From Fen-1273 sp963837815 (GTDB lineage: Bacteria > Bacteroidota > Ignavibacteria > UBA10030 > UBA6906): a stretch of DNA of 64,000 bases. The notes under the pieces were generated by a model. The model was not told the DNA's origin, searched no databases, and saw only the letters and a program-made list of their open reading frames with translations. Below, one piece after another: positions 54,685 to 64,000 of the stretch; the first letter of the stretch is position 1, and each line of letters opens with the position of its first letter. Made by a program: the position numbers and the translations under genes. The stretch spans positions 124,001 to 188,000 of the forward strand of contig CAWIOS010000005.1 in assembly GCA_963837815.1 (NCBI GenBank). The letters are read 5' to 3'.

Positions 54685-55404
54685 ATGGGCAAAGGACTAT
54701 CCCAATTAGGAAAAGTATGGAATCCGATAACCGGTTGTACGAAGTACTCCGATGGCTGCAAAAACTGCTATGCATTGGACAGACTGATTCCGTTGATGAC
54801 AAATGAGAAATATAGAAATGGCGGCCGGGTAACCTGCCACGAAGATCTCCTTGATGTACCGAGAAAGAAGAAGAGGCCGGGCTCGTTCTTCGTCAACAAC
54901 ATGGGAGACCTATTCCATGACGACATCCCCTTTAGCTTCCTGACGGAGTTATTTCGGACAATGAATGAATGCTCCAGGCATCGGTTCTTCGCGTTGACAA
55001 AACGGTCCTCGCGCATGCTCGAATGTGCCCCCCACCTGAAATGGACGAGCAATATTTGGATGGGCGTGACCGTCGAGAATGCGAAGTACGCTTCCAGGAT
55101 TGATGATTTGAGGAACATACCCGTCGGTCATAGGTTCGTCATGTTTGAACCGCTTCTCGGACCTGTGGGTACAATTAACCTGAAGAACATTGACCTGGTT
55201 CTCGTCGGTGGAGAATCCGGCAAAGGCTTCCGCAGAATGGACCCGAGTTGGGCCAGAGAGATCCGAGATCAGTGCATATCGGCTGGAGTGCTGTTCAACT
55301 TCATGCAGTATGCTGGGGTCGATCCTCGTCCGCTTGGCCGAGAGCTGGATGGACGCGAATGGAAGGAACTACCGGATCAAGACCCCCAGCTGAGCCTGTT
55401 TTGA
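54685..55404 (+). CDS. DUF5131 (phage Gp37/Gp68-type) protein
   Basis: This 239-residue protein begins with KVWNPITGCTKYSDGCKNCYA, whose Cys pattern CX6CX2C is the family hallmark and resembles iron-sulfur-type Cys triads. Further matches are GSFFVNNMGDLFHDDIP, HRFFALTKRSSRMLE and GVTVENAKYASRIDDLRNIP, with VGGESGKGFRRMDPSWAREI near residue 175. DUF5131 proteins are common in phages and mobile elements and distantly resemble SPL-type radical SAM proteins. No activity has been established. It is the first gene of a plus-strand group that continues with DUF5659 and a primase-helicase. Confidence 0.85.
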   Translation: MGKGLSQLGKVWNPITGCTKYSDGCKNCYALDRLIPLMTNEKYRNGGRVTCHEDLLDVPRKKKRPGSFFVNNMGDLFHDDIPFSFLTELFRTMNECSRHRFFALTKRSSRMLECAPHLKWTSNIWMGVTVENAKYASRIDDLRNIPVGHRFVMFEPLLGPVGTINLKNIDLVLVGGESGKGFRRMDPSWAREIRDQCISAGVLFNFMQYAGVDPRPLGRELDGREWKELPDQDPQLSLF

Positions 55405-55456
55405 ATCGATTCCACAATTGGGCCTCACGTCTGGCCCTCATAAGGAGAATATGAAT

Positions 55457-55729
55457 ATGTACGCAACATCGGATCTTTATTTGGCAGCATACCTCGTCGC
55501 GCGAGGGACTCGCCTGGATTCGTTCGACCGTGACAACGGGAAAACGATATTCCGGCTTATTGAAAAAGATGATCTCGACGAGATCATTCGTGACTATTAC
55601 AGCGACTGCGGGCTCGTATCGGGCCTACGGCTCACCAATTGTATCAAGAACTTGAAAAACCTACTCTATTCGAATATGAATACCAATGCAAAATACCAAA
55701 CCCACAACAGCGGAGCCTCAGTTCAATAA
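55457..55729 (+). CDS. DUF5659-type small protein
   Basis: The ATG at 55457 is 9 nt after AAGGAG (an ATG at 55451 is also possible) and gives about 90 residues: MYATSDLYLAAYLVARGTRL, then DRDNGKTIFRLIEKDDLDEI and RLTNCIKNLKNLLYS. This matches DUF5659, a small domain in mobile elements and of unknown function. It lies between DUF5131 and the primase-helicase gene, and its end overlaps the beginning of the latter's possible N-terminal extension. Confidence 0.65.
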   Translation: MYATSDLYLAAYLVARGTRLDSFDRDNGKTIFRLIEKDDLDEIIRDYYSDCGLVSGLRLTNCIKNLKNLLYSNMNTNAKYQTHNSGASVQ

Positions 55730-55999
55730 ACTGTCCGTTGCTGCAAATGACCAGACCCGTCTGGGATCCTCGATTCAATCCTCGTCACATACGACACTCG
55801 CGTTGACAAAAAGGACTCCAAGGCCAGCCTCCGGCCGCTTTCATCTATTGTCGAAGAAATCCGCACTTCGGTTGACCTTCAACACAAGGTAGCCGCGGTT
55901 CGGTCTGCTTCGTCCTATGAAGAGCGACGAGAGTTAAAAACGAAGCTTCTACCGTACTTCACATTCCTACATTTCGAGAATGGAAGTCGGAAGTCCGCA

Positions 56000-58318
56000 A
56001 TGTTTAAGTCCGTGCGGTATATCCTGATGGACCTGGACCATATCCAAGCGAACCTCGATATTCTCCGGGAGACGTTGCGTCATGACCCTGAAGTATTCAT
56101 GTGTTTTCTTTCCCCCAGCGGTGATGGTCTAAAGATCGCTTTTGCGCTGGAGAAGGAAGTCACTTCCGAGGTGGAATACAAGAGGATCTATCAGCACTTC
56201 CGTTCTCTTGTGAAAGAGCGATATGGGGTTGAGACTGATGACATAAAGGATGTCGCAAGGGCGTGCTTCTTGTCGTACGATCCCGACATCTACGTGAACG
56301 AGTCGGCGGTGCGCCTATCGCCGGAATTCCTCAACGCCTCACCCGCAGGTCACGCAGAGGAACAAGTCGGAGAGTCAATAAAGAAGGCGCTCCGGGGGAC
56401 TACACCCGGTGGGCGGACGGCCAGCATGACAAAGCTGATCGGGATGTACATTAACAAGGGGTTTGACCGTGAATTGACGCTGGATTTCATCAGAGCTTGG
56501 AACAGGGGAAATGACCCTCCGCATGCGGACGAAAAGCTGGTCGATACGGTGATTGACATGTTTGATCGCTATGGCGACTCGTCGACATCTCTGCCTGTGA
56601 AGTTTATCGAGAAGAACAAATGTATTTACAAGGCGGCCAGCGGGAAGAACGGCGCGGCGGATACGATGGTTACGACATTCACGATCCACCCGAAGGAGCT
56701 CCTCGTCCTCGAAGACAATGACTGCCTGGTATGCGATATACAGAGTTCCCAGGGATTTGATTATCAGGGGGTCCAGCTCGAAAGCACCGACTGGCACAGC
56801 AAGCAGAAGCTCCTGAAGGCCATTGGGCACCAGGATTGTGTTTGCGTTGGATCCGACAATGATTTGCAGGCGCTGTGCGCCTACATCAGCTGGCGAGTAC
56901 CAGTACGGAAGACAGGCACAAACGTCATCGGTCTATTTAAGAATATGTGGGTATCGGAAGGACTGAATATCACCGCAAGCGGGATATCCCATGAACCGTC
57001 TATCGTCCCTTACCAAAAAGGAAATGGCGCGTTCTACCACAAGATCTCGTACACGACGTTGTCGGACGCAGAACACCTGGAGCTCGTCAGGCATTTCTAC
57101 CCCGATATCCTTGAGATGAACGAACGGAAGGTTTTGTTGCCGCTCTTGGGTTGGTTCTTCGCGACACCGTTGAAGGAAATAGTGCGGTCGAACATTGGGG
57201 CTTTTCCCTCGATCCTGATGCATGGGGGGCAAGGAAGTGGGAAAACGAGCACTGCGAAGATGCTCATGCGTATGGCCGGGTACAAAAATGCAATACCGAA
57301 CAAATGCGATATGAAGCCGTTTCCGATGCTGAAGAACCTTTCCGCGACGAACGGAATTCCGCAGTTTTACGATGAATTCAAGGAGTCGGACCTGAAGGAT
57401 GAGTCGGTTGATAGCCTCCTCCGGTACATCCGGGAGATATACGACGGAGAGCTCGAGCAGAAGGGAAGGGAGGATCAGACCACCGTGGAATACGAGCTTC
57501 TCGCCCCGATGGCAGTCCTCGGAGAGTGGAACATCAATCAGCCCGCAATCCGTGAGAGAACTTTGATGATTCGGTTCAACGATGCTGTGAAGAAAAACAA
57601 GAAGATGCGTGAAGCTTTTCATAGGATCCTGGATCTCCCTCTTGAAGGCTTTATGCCCCGGTACATCCAGTTCTGTCTGGCGCAGGATATTGCTGGGATC
57701 CTTTCGATGGCGAGGAAATATGTCGAGGAATATTTTGAATCGAAGGCGGTAGCACCTCGAATCGTGAATAACCTTGCAGTAATGCTCTTGGGGCTCACCC
57801 TTTTCCAGGATTACGCGATGCACTACGGACTCGAGATGCCGAGAATCGATCCGAAGCACTTCTTTGACGATCAGCTGAAGGAGATCACTGGGACTGATTC
57901 AGGCTCCGTACGCTCGTCGGTGGATCAATTCATTGAGGAGTTGGGCTTCATGTGGCAGAAAAACGAAAAGCAGATCACCAGTTCCAGTTCGGCATTCGAA
58001 CCGACTGTCAAACAAGTCCCCTGGTGGACGAGCGCCGAGGTTAAGAAGAAGCCCGCGATCGCCATCAGATTCAACAAGGTGTTCCCCGAGTTCAAGGAGT
58101 ACGCCTCGAGAACGAAGTACGAGGGTGACCTGCTGGATAAGGAGTCGTACTTGAAGCTGTTCAAAGAGTGTGACTACGTCCTGAGCGTCAGCCATCCAGT
58201 CGATTTCGAAGGGAAGAAGCAGCGGTCCCTTTGCCTTGATATCGAGAAGGCGCGAGCGGCTGGGATAGACCTGGAAGGGTTCGGGGTTACAGACGTTACG
58301 CCCGAGTTACAGGAGTGA
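56000..58318 (+). CDS. Primase-helicase of a mobile element
   Basis: The N-terminal part (PSGDGLKIAFALEKEV, DVARACFLSYDPDIYVNESA) matches the BT4734/VirE-type primase-like domain. The central part has a AAA+/helicase Walker A HGGQGSGKTS near residue 408 and FYDEFKESD as likely Walker B. It should start and unwind replication of the element. The open frame continues upstream to about 55760 without ATG. The residues there (KLLPYFTFLHFENGSRKSAM and before) fit the domain's N-terminus, so the true start is probably further upstream, perhaps ATG 55686 with a one-base shift near 55760-55800. It is followed by GTTAC repeats. Confidence 0.8.
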   Translation: MFKSVRYILMDLDHIQANLDILRETLRHDPEVFMCFLSPSGDGLKIAFALEKEVTSEVEYKRIYQHFRSLVKERYGVETDDIKDVARACFLSYDPDIYVNESAVRLSPEFLNASPAGHAEEQVGESIKKALRGTTPGGRTASMTKLIGMYINKGFDRELTLDFIRAWNRGNDPPHADEKLVDTVIDMFDRYGDSSTSLPVKFIEKNKCIYKAASGKNGAADTMVTTFTIHPKELLVLEDNDCLVCDIQSSQGFDYQGVQLESTDWHSKQKLLKAIGHQDCVCVGSDNDLQALCAYISWRVPVRKTGTNVIGLFKNMWVSEGLNITASGISHEPSIVPYQKGNGAFYHKISYTTLSDAEHLELVRHFYPDILEMNERKVLLPLLGWFFATPLKEIVRSNIGAFPSILMHGGQGSGKTSTAKMLMRMAGYKNAIPNKCDMKPFPMLKNLSATNGIPQFYDEFKESDLKDESVDSLLRYIREIYDGELEQKGREDQTTVEYELLAPMAVLGEWNINQPAIRERTLMIRFNDAVKKNKKMREAFHRILDLPLEGFMPRYIQFCLAQDIAGILSMARKYVEEYFESKAVAPRIVNNLAVMLLGLTLFQDYAMHYGLEMPRIDPKHFFDDQLKEITGTDSGSVRSSVDQFIEELGFMWQKNEKQITSSSSAFEPTVKQVPWWTSAEVKKKPAIAIRFNKVFPEFKEYASRTKYEGDLLDKESYLKLFKECDYVLSVSHPVDFEGKKQRSLCLDIEKARAAGIDLEGFGVTDVTPELQE

Positions 58319-58500
58319 TGTAACCAGAAATCCAGTAAAACAAAGCGGAATCACTGATTCCTGATAATGTTACACGTGTTACGCTATATTAGATACACCT
58401 TGGTATTGGATGATGTTCTCTCATATATACTCCTATAGAAGTCCTCATCTCCAAAAGGTAAGGTGTGTCAAATACGCGTAACACGCGTAACCGCTGTAAC
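58286..58500. repeat. Cluster of GTTAC/GTAAC repeats next to the primase-helicase gene
   Basis: Nine copies: GTTAC at 58286, 58295, 58306, 58369, 58378 and GTAAC at 58320, 58478, 58487, 58496. The last three are in exact 9-bp tandem units (ACGCGTAAC, ACGCGTAAC, CGCTGTAAC at 58474-58500), and two other pairs are also 9 bp apart. The array begins inside the 3' end of the primase-helicase gene. This resembles iterons of a replication origin, but could also be a regulator's binding array. Confidence 0.5.
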
Positions 58501-59500
58501 AAAAAAAATAAAACCCCACCCCTCTCTCAGAAGCCGAATCACCCGGCAACAAGGGTTTCCCGGCGAAGCCGGATCGAGTTTTTTTTATTTTTGGGCCCTC
58601 TCCGCGACACCTCCGGAATGGAATCTGGTACCGCCCCAAGTGTGATGATTTTTCCCGCGACCCAAAATTCTCCTCATTCCCTGCTCAAAAACCGACCGAA
58701 TTGTGCAAGGAAAGCCCATGTTCATTGGAGATATTGAACCGGAGAGGCTGGAGCACTCGGAAGAGTCAACGATTGTCTGAAGCTGAGCCTCTTGACCCCG
58801 AAGAAGTGCCGTAGAACCACCAAGGATCAAATCAGGGACTCGATTAAAGGCAGTCGGCAGTTTGATCCAAGGCCATGACTCCCCGGTAGGAGAAGCGGGA
58901 CGCTTCATTGGATCCGGCCTCAGGTGCGGAACAAAATCGAGACGGTCAAAAACACGCCCGTTGTCTGCTCGGGTCCAAGGCGCAAAGTCGTCCAAACATC
59001 GCGATTCCGAAGAGAGTTGGGGGAATCCGGGAGGGAAGACGGTAAAAAAATGATGGTTCAGTCTGGATCCGCGAAGGGCCCCGGAATATTTCACGTCGGT
59101 CAAAAACCACTGGTATTGCCGCCATGCAAAAAACCAAGAACAGTTTCGAAGCTGACCCCGAGGCCACAGATATCCGCTCACTGGCGAAACGTATCCTCAT
59201 CTTCGGAAAAAAGGTGGTTGCCGGTTAAACAGGAAGCGCTGGGTGTCTTACCAAGGTCCGGCTGATTTCAGCTTCGTGGTTCTTAGTGCGCCGAAGTAGG
59301 AGCTGGAAGAGGGGAATGGATAAGATCTGGATGACGTTGGGCCGGTTGGAAGGGAGAAGGGGATGTGGTCTTATTGTTTTTGTTTTGGTGGTTCACCCCA
59401 GATAGCCCGTCTCACTCCGGAGGCTCAGAAAAGCGTACTAATATGCCTCCAGAACGGGGTGAGAATGATGAGAGATACCCAATAACGGCGGGCAAGAAGC
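58501..59500. other. Stretch of about 1 kb with no recognised gene
   Basis: Poly-A and poly-T tracts occur near 58501 and 58575. The only long open frame (58585-59181, minus) has an unnatural composition and no domain. A 34-codon frame at about 59123-59227 (plus) is too short to trust. No tRNA, repeat or terminator is clear here. It separates the mobile element from the sensor-kinase genes. Confidence 0.5.
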
Positions 59501-59725
59501 GTGAAGGACACATGGTCCAACTGGCGCGGCGGGAATCCACGACGTGAAAACACTCGGTGGTCTTCTCCCTGTTTGCGCCTGATGAGGAAGATTCGCGACG
59601 ATCAGGGATTCTATCAAGATATTGAGACATTCATCGCCAAACACTCTGCGGCGAAATTCACGCGCGGTGGATGCCAGGGTTGCCGGGGAAAGTTCGGCCG
59701 CAAGGCGGCGGCAAAGACGAATTGA
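59501..59725 (+). pseudogene. Possible remnant of a receiver-associated C-terminal motif
   Basis: LMRKIRDDQGFYQDIETFIA, followed by KHSAAKFTRGGCQGC, resembles the KKIRDDxGxWxxIExYIxxHSxAxFSHGIC motif often found at the end of PAS/receiver proteins. In those proteins two Cys pairs frame the motif; here the first pair is incomplete. Without the upstream domains it is most likely a fragment. Confidence 0.3.
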
Positions 59726-59836
59726 AGTGGGCGTGCAACCTGGCCAGTCGTTCATACATTATGCGAAGAGATGCATTCTCTGGCAGATGTATTGTGCGAC
59801 CGGGAGACACCGATTCCGCTCACCTCCATCAGGGTT

Positions 59837-61802
59837 CTATTCTCCCTGATCGAGCACCTCTCGCAACTTCGAAACGAGAGCGGACGAGGCAAACGGCTTG
59901 GCCAGAAACGCCGTTGCCCCTGCTACGGCGAGTTTCGACCGAAGCCGAGGATCGAGATAGCCGCTCATGAAGAGCACGCGGGCACGGGGTTCGATGGTGC
60001 GGATGCGGAGGAACATGTCGTATCCTGATTCGCGGGGGAGCCCCATATCCGTCACAACGGCCGCAATCTCTTCCTGATGCTCTTCGAACTGTGTGTACCC
60101 TTCGAACCCGTCAGAGGCAACAAGGACATTGTAGCCGTACTTCCGAAGCGTCTCTTCGAGTACCAGGCGGAGGCTCTCTTCATCTTCCACCAGCAATACC
60201 GTCTCCGATCCGCCACGCAGTTCGGTAAGAAGCACATGTCCCAATTCTTTCTAGCTCAACGTGCAGTGCAGGGAAGTAGACGGCAAATGCGGTTCCTGCA
60301 TTCTGCTCCGACTCGAAATCAATGAATCCGATATGGGCCTTCACGACGGCGTACGCCACAGCAAGACCGAGACCGGTATTGCCTTTTTGCTCCTTCGTGG
60401 TGAAGAACGGTTCGAATATGTGTTTGGCCGCCTCGGGCCCCATCCCGGCGCCATCATCGGACACCCGGACACGCAAATACGTGTCGGCTGTCGCTTCCTT
60501 GAACTTGTTCCGGAGGTACATTCCTTCAAGCACATCGGCAGTAATGCAGATCTTTCCCCGCTCGTTTGCTCTGGGGGCAGCGAGAATCGCGTCGCGCCCG
60601 TTCAGGCATATTGTCAAAAGGGTCTGATAGATTGCAGCTTTATCCCCACCGATCAACGGCAGCTCCCCTTCGATCGTCGCCGTGATCAGAATGGTTTTTT
60701 CAATCGTGCGGAACAACGTGGACTGAAGGGTCGTGATCACGTCGCTGATGGCAAGTGGCGTCTGCGGGGTCTCGTCGATATTCGAAAATGCCATCAGCCG
60801 TTTTCCAACATTGACTCCGTTGTTGAGCGCATCCTGTCCAAGTAGTAGGTAGTGCTTCAACAAATCGTCACGAACTTCTGATTCCATCAGTGTGAAAACG
60901 CCGTTGAGCACACTCATTATATTGTTCAGATCGTGGGCGATGCCCCGTGCAAGCTGACTGAGGCCGGCCATTTTCTGAGCTTGTGCCAGCTGGTTTTCAA
61001 TTTGCCGCTGGTACGTCACGTCGCGCTTTACGGCGACGAAATTGATGAGATGTCCCACCTCGTCGCGAACCGGGGAAATTGTCGTCTGTTCGCGGTACAG
61101 TGTCCCGTTCTTTCGGCGGTTGGTGATCTCGCCGGACCAGGTCTCCCCCCGGAGGATGGTGGCCCAGAGGGTCCTGTAGAATGACTCGTTCTGCTTCCCA
61201 CTCTTTACAATTCGCGGGTTGGCACCGATCAACTCGTCCCTGGTATACCCGGTCTGAAGTTCTGAGGCGGGATTGGCATAGACAATGGTCCCGTCAATGT
61301 CCGTGATGACAATGGACTCGGCCGCATGTTCGACGGCCATATCGAGTCGTGTCCGTTCCTCTCCGACTTGCTTCGCCTCGGTGATGTCGCGTGAGACGAT
61401 GATCACGTTGACGACGGCACCGCGGGCATCACGGATGACATTTCCCTGGGATTCGATGTGACGGATCGGACGGTCGGGAACGGCGAAGCGGTAGACAATT
61501 CGCCGGCCGACTCCTGTTTCGATAGTCTCCAGAAACACCTGGCGAACCATTTCACGATCATCGGGATGGATGTCCATGAAGGAGTCAGTCCCGCGCAACT
61601 CTTCCCGCTTTCCGAAAACTCTCGAGTAGGAGGGACTGTTGTAGAGTCGTTTGCCGCTCAAATCGACAACGGCAATCAAATCTTCCACGTTGGCAAGGAT
61701 CGTGTGGAGGAGGTGTTCGGTTTTGTCGGTCAGTGGCTCGGATCTGCGATGTTTGTTGGACGCGGGATCTACAGACTTCCGGTTTTTGTCATCTGCGTTC
61801 AT
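59837..61802 (-). CDS. PAS/PAS histidine kinase with C-terminal receiver, one frameshift
   Basis: The first frame (61802-60180) encodes about 520 residues: two PAS domains (near 35-155 and 165-280, with DLSGKRLYNSPSYSRVFG and DIDGTIVYANPASELQTG), then HisKA with phospho-acceptor His in GIAHDLNN, and HATPase (GGDKAAIYQTLLTICLNG, DDGAGMG, GNTGLGLAVAYAVV). The frame 59837-60244 encodes the receiver (VEDEESLRL, phospho-Asp in VVTDMGLP, LAKPF). Removing one base near 60231-60240 joins ELERLGHVLLTELRGGSET to make one hybrid kinase, like its neighbour. The signal sensed is unknown. A GAGGGG precedes the ATG. Confidence 0.85.
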
Positions 61803-61991
61803 CGAAGCCCCTCGTATAGGTGTGGCGTTCTACCACTCACTCTTGATGGTTCACCTGGATTACCTTCCCTAACTCGTCCTGCCATGGCGCCCCCGGAAAA
61901 TATTCGGTGGTGCCGACAGTATGCAGACTGAGCTCCCTGGTGGTGCCTGGCAATGAGTCTGGCAACCTCGTTAAGAAAATGGCACCTCGAT

Positions 61992-64000
61992 TCAACGTAG
62001 CACCGCTGCCAGAGTCTGAAGCAACTTCTCCGCTGTGTACGGCTTTGTCAAGAATGCTTGGACGTTGGAATCTGATGGAAGTGGATGTTGGGTTGTGGCA
62101 GTCATTCCGCTGGCCGCTATTATCTTTACCTCTGGACTTATCTTTCGCAGCACGAGAATTGCGGCCGTGCCATCCATGACCGGCATCATGATGTCAGTGA
62201 TCACAGCCTTGATCTTCTTCTTGTTTTCAGCAAAGAGGGCGACTCCTTCCGCGCCATCGCTCGCAGTTATGGCTTTGTAACCATTGGCCTTCAGCGTCTC
62301 CTTTGTAATCTCCCGGATAGCGGATTCATCATCAATCACGAGGATCAGCTCACCATTTCCTGTGGGGAGTTGCGTTTCTTCACTTACTGCCGGGACATTT
62401 GAAGTCGTACTTGTCGCCGGGATATATATCCTGAACGTCGTCCCTTTCCCCGCTTCACTGTACAGGTTGATAAACCCTTCATGGCTCTTTACGATGGCAA
62501 GCGTGGTTGAGAGGCCAAGCCCGGTGCCACGACCGATTTCCTTTGTCGTAAAGAAGGGCTCAAAAATCCTATCTCGGATATCTGTGGGAATTCCCGTTCC
62601 CGTGTCACTAATCGAAACCGCTACGTAAGCTCCTGGTTTGGCCTCAGGATGCATGCGCGAGTAATTCTCATCCACGTTCATGTTCACAGCCGATATCGAA
62701 ATGGTCCCTCCCATTGGCATGGCGTCCCGCGCATTGACCAGCAGGTTTAGGAAAACCTGGTGCATCTGTGTCGCGTCGGCCGAGACCGTCCATAGGTCCC
62801 GTGGGATATCTGTCTTGCTCTCAATCGATTTTGGGAATGTCTCATCGACGATCTTCACAACTTCGTTGATGACATGTTTGATCTGTATAGGCATCCGCTC
62901 ACCTTTGACTCCTCGTCCGAATGCCAGCACTTGCTTGACTATGTCCGCGCCTCGCTTTGCCGATGTTTCAATCGTACCGAGAATCTTCTGCCCTGTCGAA
63001 TCGGAAACCTTGTCTCTCAGGATGTCGATCGCCATCAGAATCGGTGCAAGGACGTTGTTAAGATCATGAGCAATACCAGCGGCAAGTGTTCCAATGCTTT
63101 CCATCCGCTGTGCCCGAAGAAACTGTGCTGCAAGTTTCTTTTCCTCGGTCACATCGCGGGACACTACGACGATTTGAGAAATCGTGCCTTGAGTATCTCT
63201 GATCACGCTTCCCTTCGAGTCAATGGTCCTTATTGATCCATCGTTGAGCAAGAACCGGTATTCGATCCGTTGCCCGATACCCGTTCTAACGGTTTCCTGG
63301 AACACTTTCTTGACCATTGCCACATCGTCCGGATGGATCTCGTGAAAGCCGTCTGTCCCCGTCAACAGCTCCGGGTCCCCGAGGATACTCTTGTAAGAAG
63401 GACTGTTGTATATTCTTCTACCATCCAGATCCAAGACCGCAATCATGTCCGCGACATTCTCCGCAATCAAACGAAAGTGCTCTTCGCTTTGCTTGAGGTG
63501 TTCCTCCACTGACTTGCGAACAGAAATGTCTCTCGCGACGCCAACCGCGGCTATTGGGGTGCCTTCGGAGTCTCTCACGATTGAAGTCCAAAGCTCTACA
63601 AAGAAATCACTGCCGTCTTTTCGCCGGTTAGATAACTCACCGTGCCATCCCCCGCTCAGGGTATCATGGAGAATGCTTGCTCCAATCGCCGCTCCAGTTT
63701 GAGGTGATCTTACAATCGCAATGTCTTTCCCAAGCAACTCCTCTATGGCGTATCCGTAGGTGTTTAGGAAAGCGTCATTGACAAAGAGTAATTTGTTCTC
63801 GAGATCGGTAATGGAGATAGAATCGCGGGCAGATGCGACCGTTTGCGCCATGAGTCTGAGCTCGCGCTCTTGCTTCTTGCGCTCCGTGATATCCTGGAGT
63901 GTTGCACGAAGACCCACAGCTTTACCGCTTTCATTCCGGATCACCCGATTCTGTATGTGTGCGTCAAGGGTTGTTCCGTCTTTCCTTCGGAACGTGCGTT
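61992..64000 (-). CDS. Multi-PAS hybrid histidine kinase with receiver, N-terminus beyond window
   Basis: The minus-strand frame stays open to the right edge (more than 660 codons). From the N-terminal side: a PAS domain that runs off the window (the visible end includes DGTTLDAHIQNRVIRNESG), two further PAS domains (near ITDLENKLLFVNDAF and LDLDGRRIYNSPSYKSILG), HisKA with GIAHDLNN, HATPase (VFLNLLVNARDAMP, ISDTGTGIP, GRGTGLGLSTTLAIVK) and a C-terminal receiver (VIDDESAIREI, VITDIMMPVMDG, LTKPY). It is a tandem relative of the next gene downstream, 190 bp away. Confidence 0.9.
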   Translation of the reverse strand, partial: RTFRRKDGTTLDAHIQNRVIRNESGKAVGLRATLQDITERKKQERELRLMAQTVASARDSISITDLENKLLFVNDAFLNTYGYAIEELLGKDIAIVRSPQTGAAIGASILHDTLSGGWHGELSNRRKDGSDFFVELWTSIVRDSEGTPIAAVGVARDISVRKSVEEHLKQSEEHFRLIAENVADMIAVLDLDGRRIYNSPSYKSILGDPELLTGTDGFHEIHPDDVAMVKKVFQETVRTGIGQRIEYRFLLNDGSIRTIDSKGSVIRDTQGTISQIVVVSRDVTEEKKLAAQFLRAQRMESIGTLAAGIAHDLNNVLAPILMAIDILRDKVSDSTGQKILGTIETSAKRGADIVKQVLAFGRGVKGERMPIQIKHVINEVVKIVDETFPKSIESKTDIPRDLWTVSADATQMHQVFLNLLVNARDAMPMGGTISISAVNMNVDENYSRMHPEAKPGAYVAVSISDTGTGIPTDIRDRIFEPFFTTKEIGRGTGLGLSTTLAIVKSHEGFINLYSEAGKGTTFRIYIPATSTTSNVPAVSEETQLPTGNGELILVIDDESAIREITKETLKANGYKAITASDGAEGVALFAENKKKIKAVITDIMMPVMDGTAAILVLRKISPEVKIIAASGMTATTQHPLPSDSNVQAFLTKPYTAEKLLQTLAAVLR

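Noticed and set aside
58585..59181. 198-codon frame on the minus strand
   Set aside because: No domain and unusual composition; overlaps poly-A/T tracts; could not be supported as a gene.

Overview
The window looks like a chromosomal segment of a GC-rich member of the FCB group (Bacteroidota/Ignavibacteriota-like). The main clue is the secreted beta-propeller protein at 38169-39389, which ends in a type IX secretion sorting domain with the motif NYPNPFNPATTIRY. Lipoproteins, an outer-membrane porin with a terminal Phe, paired M16 peptidases and an AsmA protein also indicate a Gram-negative envelope. No rRNA was seen, so the rank below phylum is not resolved.

Left part (1-30 kb), ordinary chromosome: a truncated TPR protein; an acetate module (acs, porin, DUF485 protein, actP, CBS-DUF294 nucleotidyltransferase); a divergent pair of a receiver lacking its phospho-Asp and a sensor-like protein fused to a DEDDh exonuclease; a membrane protein with a lipoprotein; convergent glycosidases (GH2 beta-mannosidase, GH78 rhamnosidase); small redox proteins; a serine hydrolase; AsmA; an M16 peptidase pair; and an epoxide-hydrolase-like protein.

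Middle (28.7-44 kb), accessory and partly decaying: an ECF42-like sigma factor with three YCII/DGPF genes, a RibD-like reductase and a VOC protein, where the sigma gene and two of the YCII genes carry deletions. Next is a compact three-gene hipBST-type toxin-antitoxin operon with a strong promoter and three to four phased palindromic operators. SRPBCC, DJ-1/PfpI and hydrolase genes follow, then a broken AAA_14/DUF4143 ATPase, the T9SS propeller protein, an S9 peptidase, a large lipoprotein and a broken HXXEE gene.

Right-middle (44-58.5 kb), mobile and lower in GC: a tyrosine recombinase, a ferredoxin, an AAA_14/DUF4143 ATPase, remnants of nucleotidyltransferase-type toxins, tRNA-Gly(CCC) with a partial 3' copy about 0.5 kb away, and a replication-type module. 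The module contains an HTH_17 protein, a spore-photoproduct-lyase-like radical SAM domain joined to an MCM-like AAA+ ATPase, a divergent repressor/DUF5131 promoter with a shared palindrome, DUF5659, a primase-helicase and GTTAC/GTAAC repeats.

Right end (58.5-64 kb): about 1 kb with no convincing gene, then two PAS/histidine-kinase/receiver hybrids.

Several genes that are otherwise intact are split by single-base shifts, repeatedly at G (or C) tracts that appear one base short. The simplest reading is homopolymer error in the assembly, although slippage-based switching cannot be excluded from the sequence alone.
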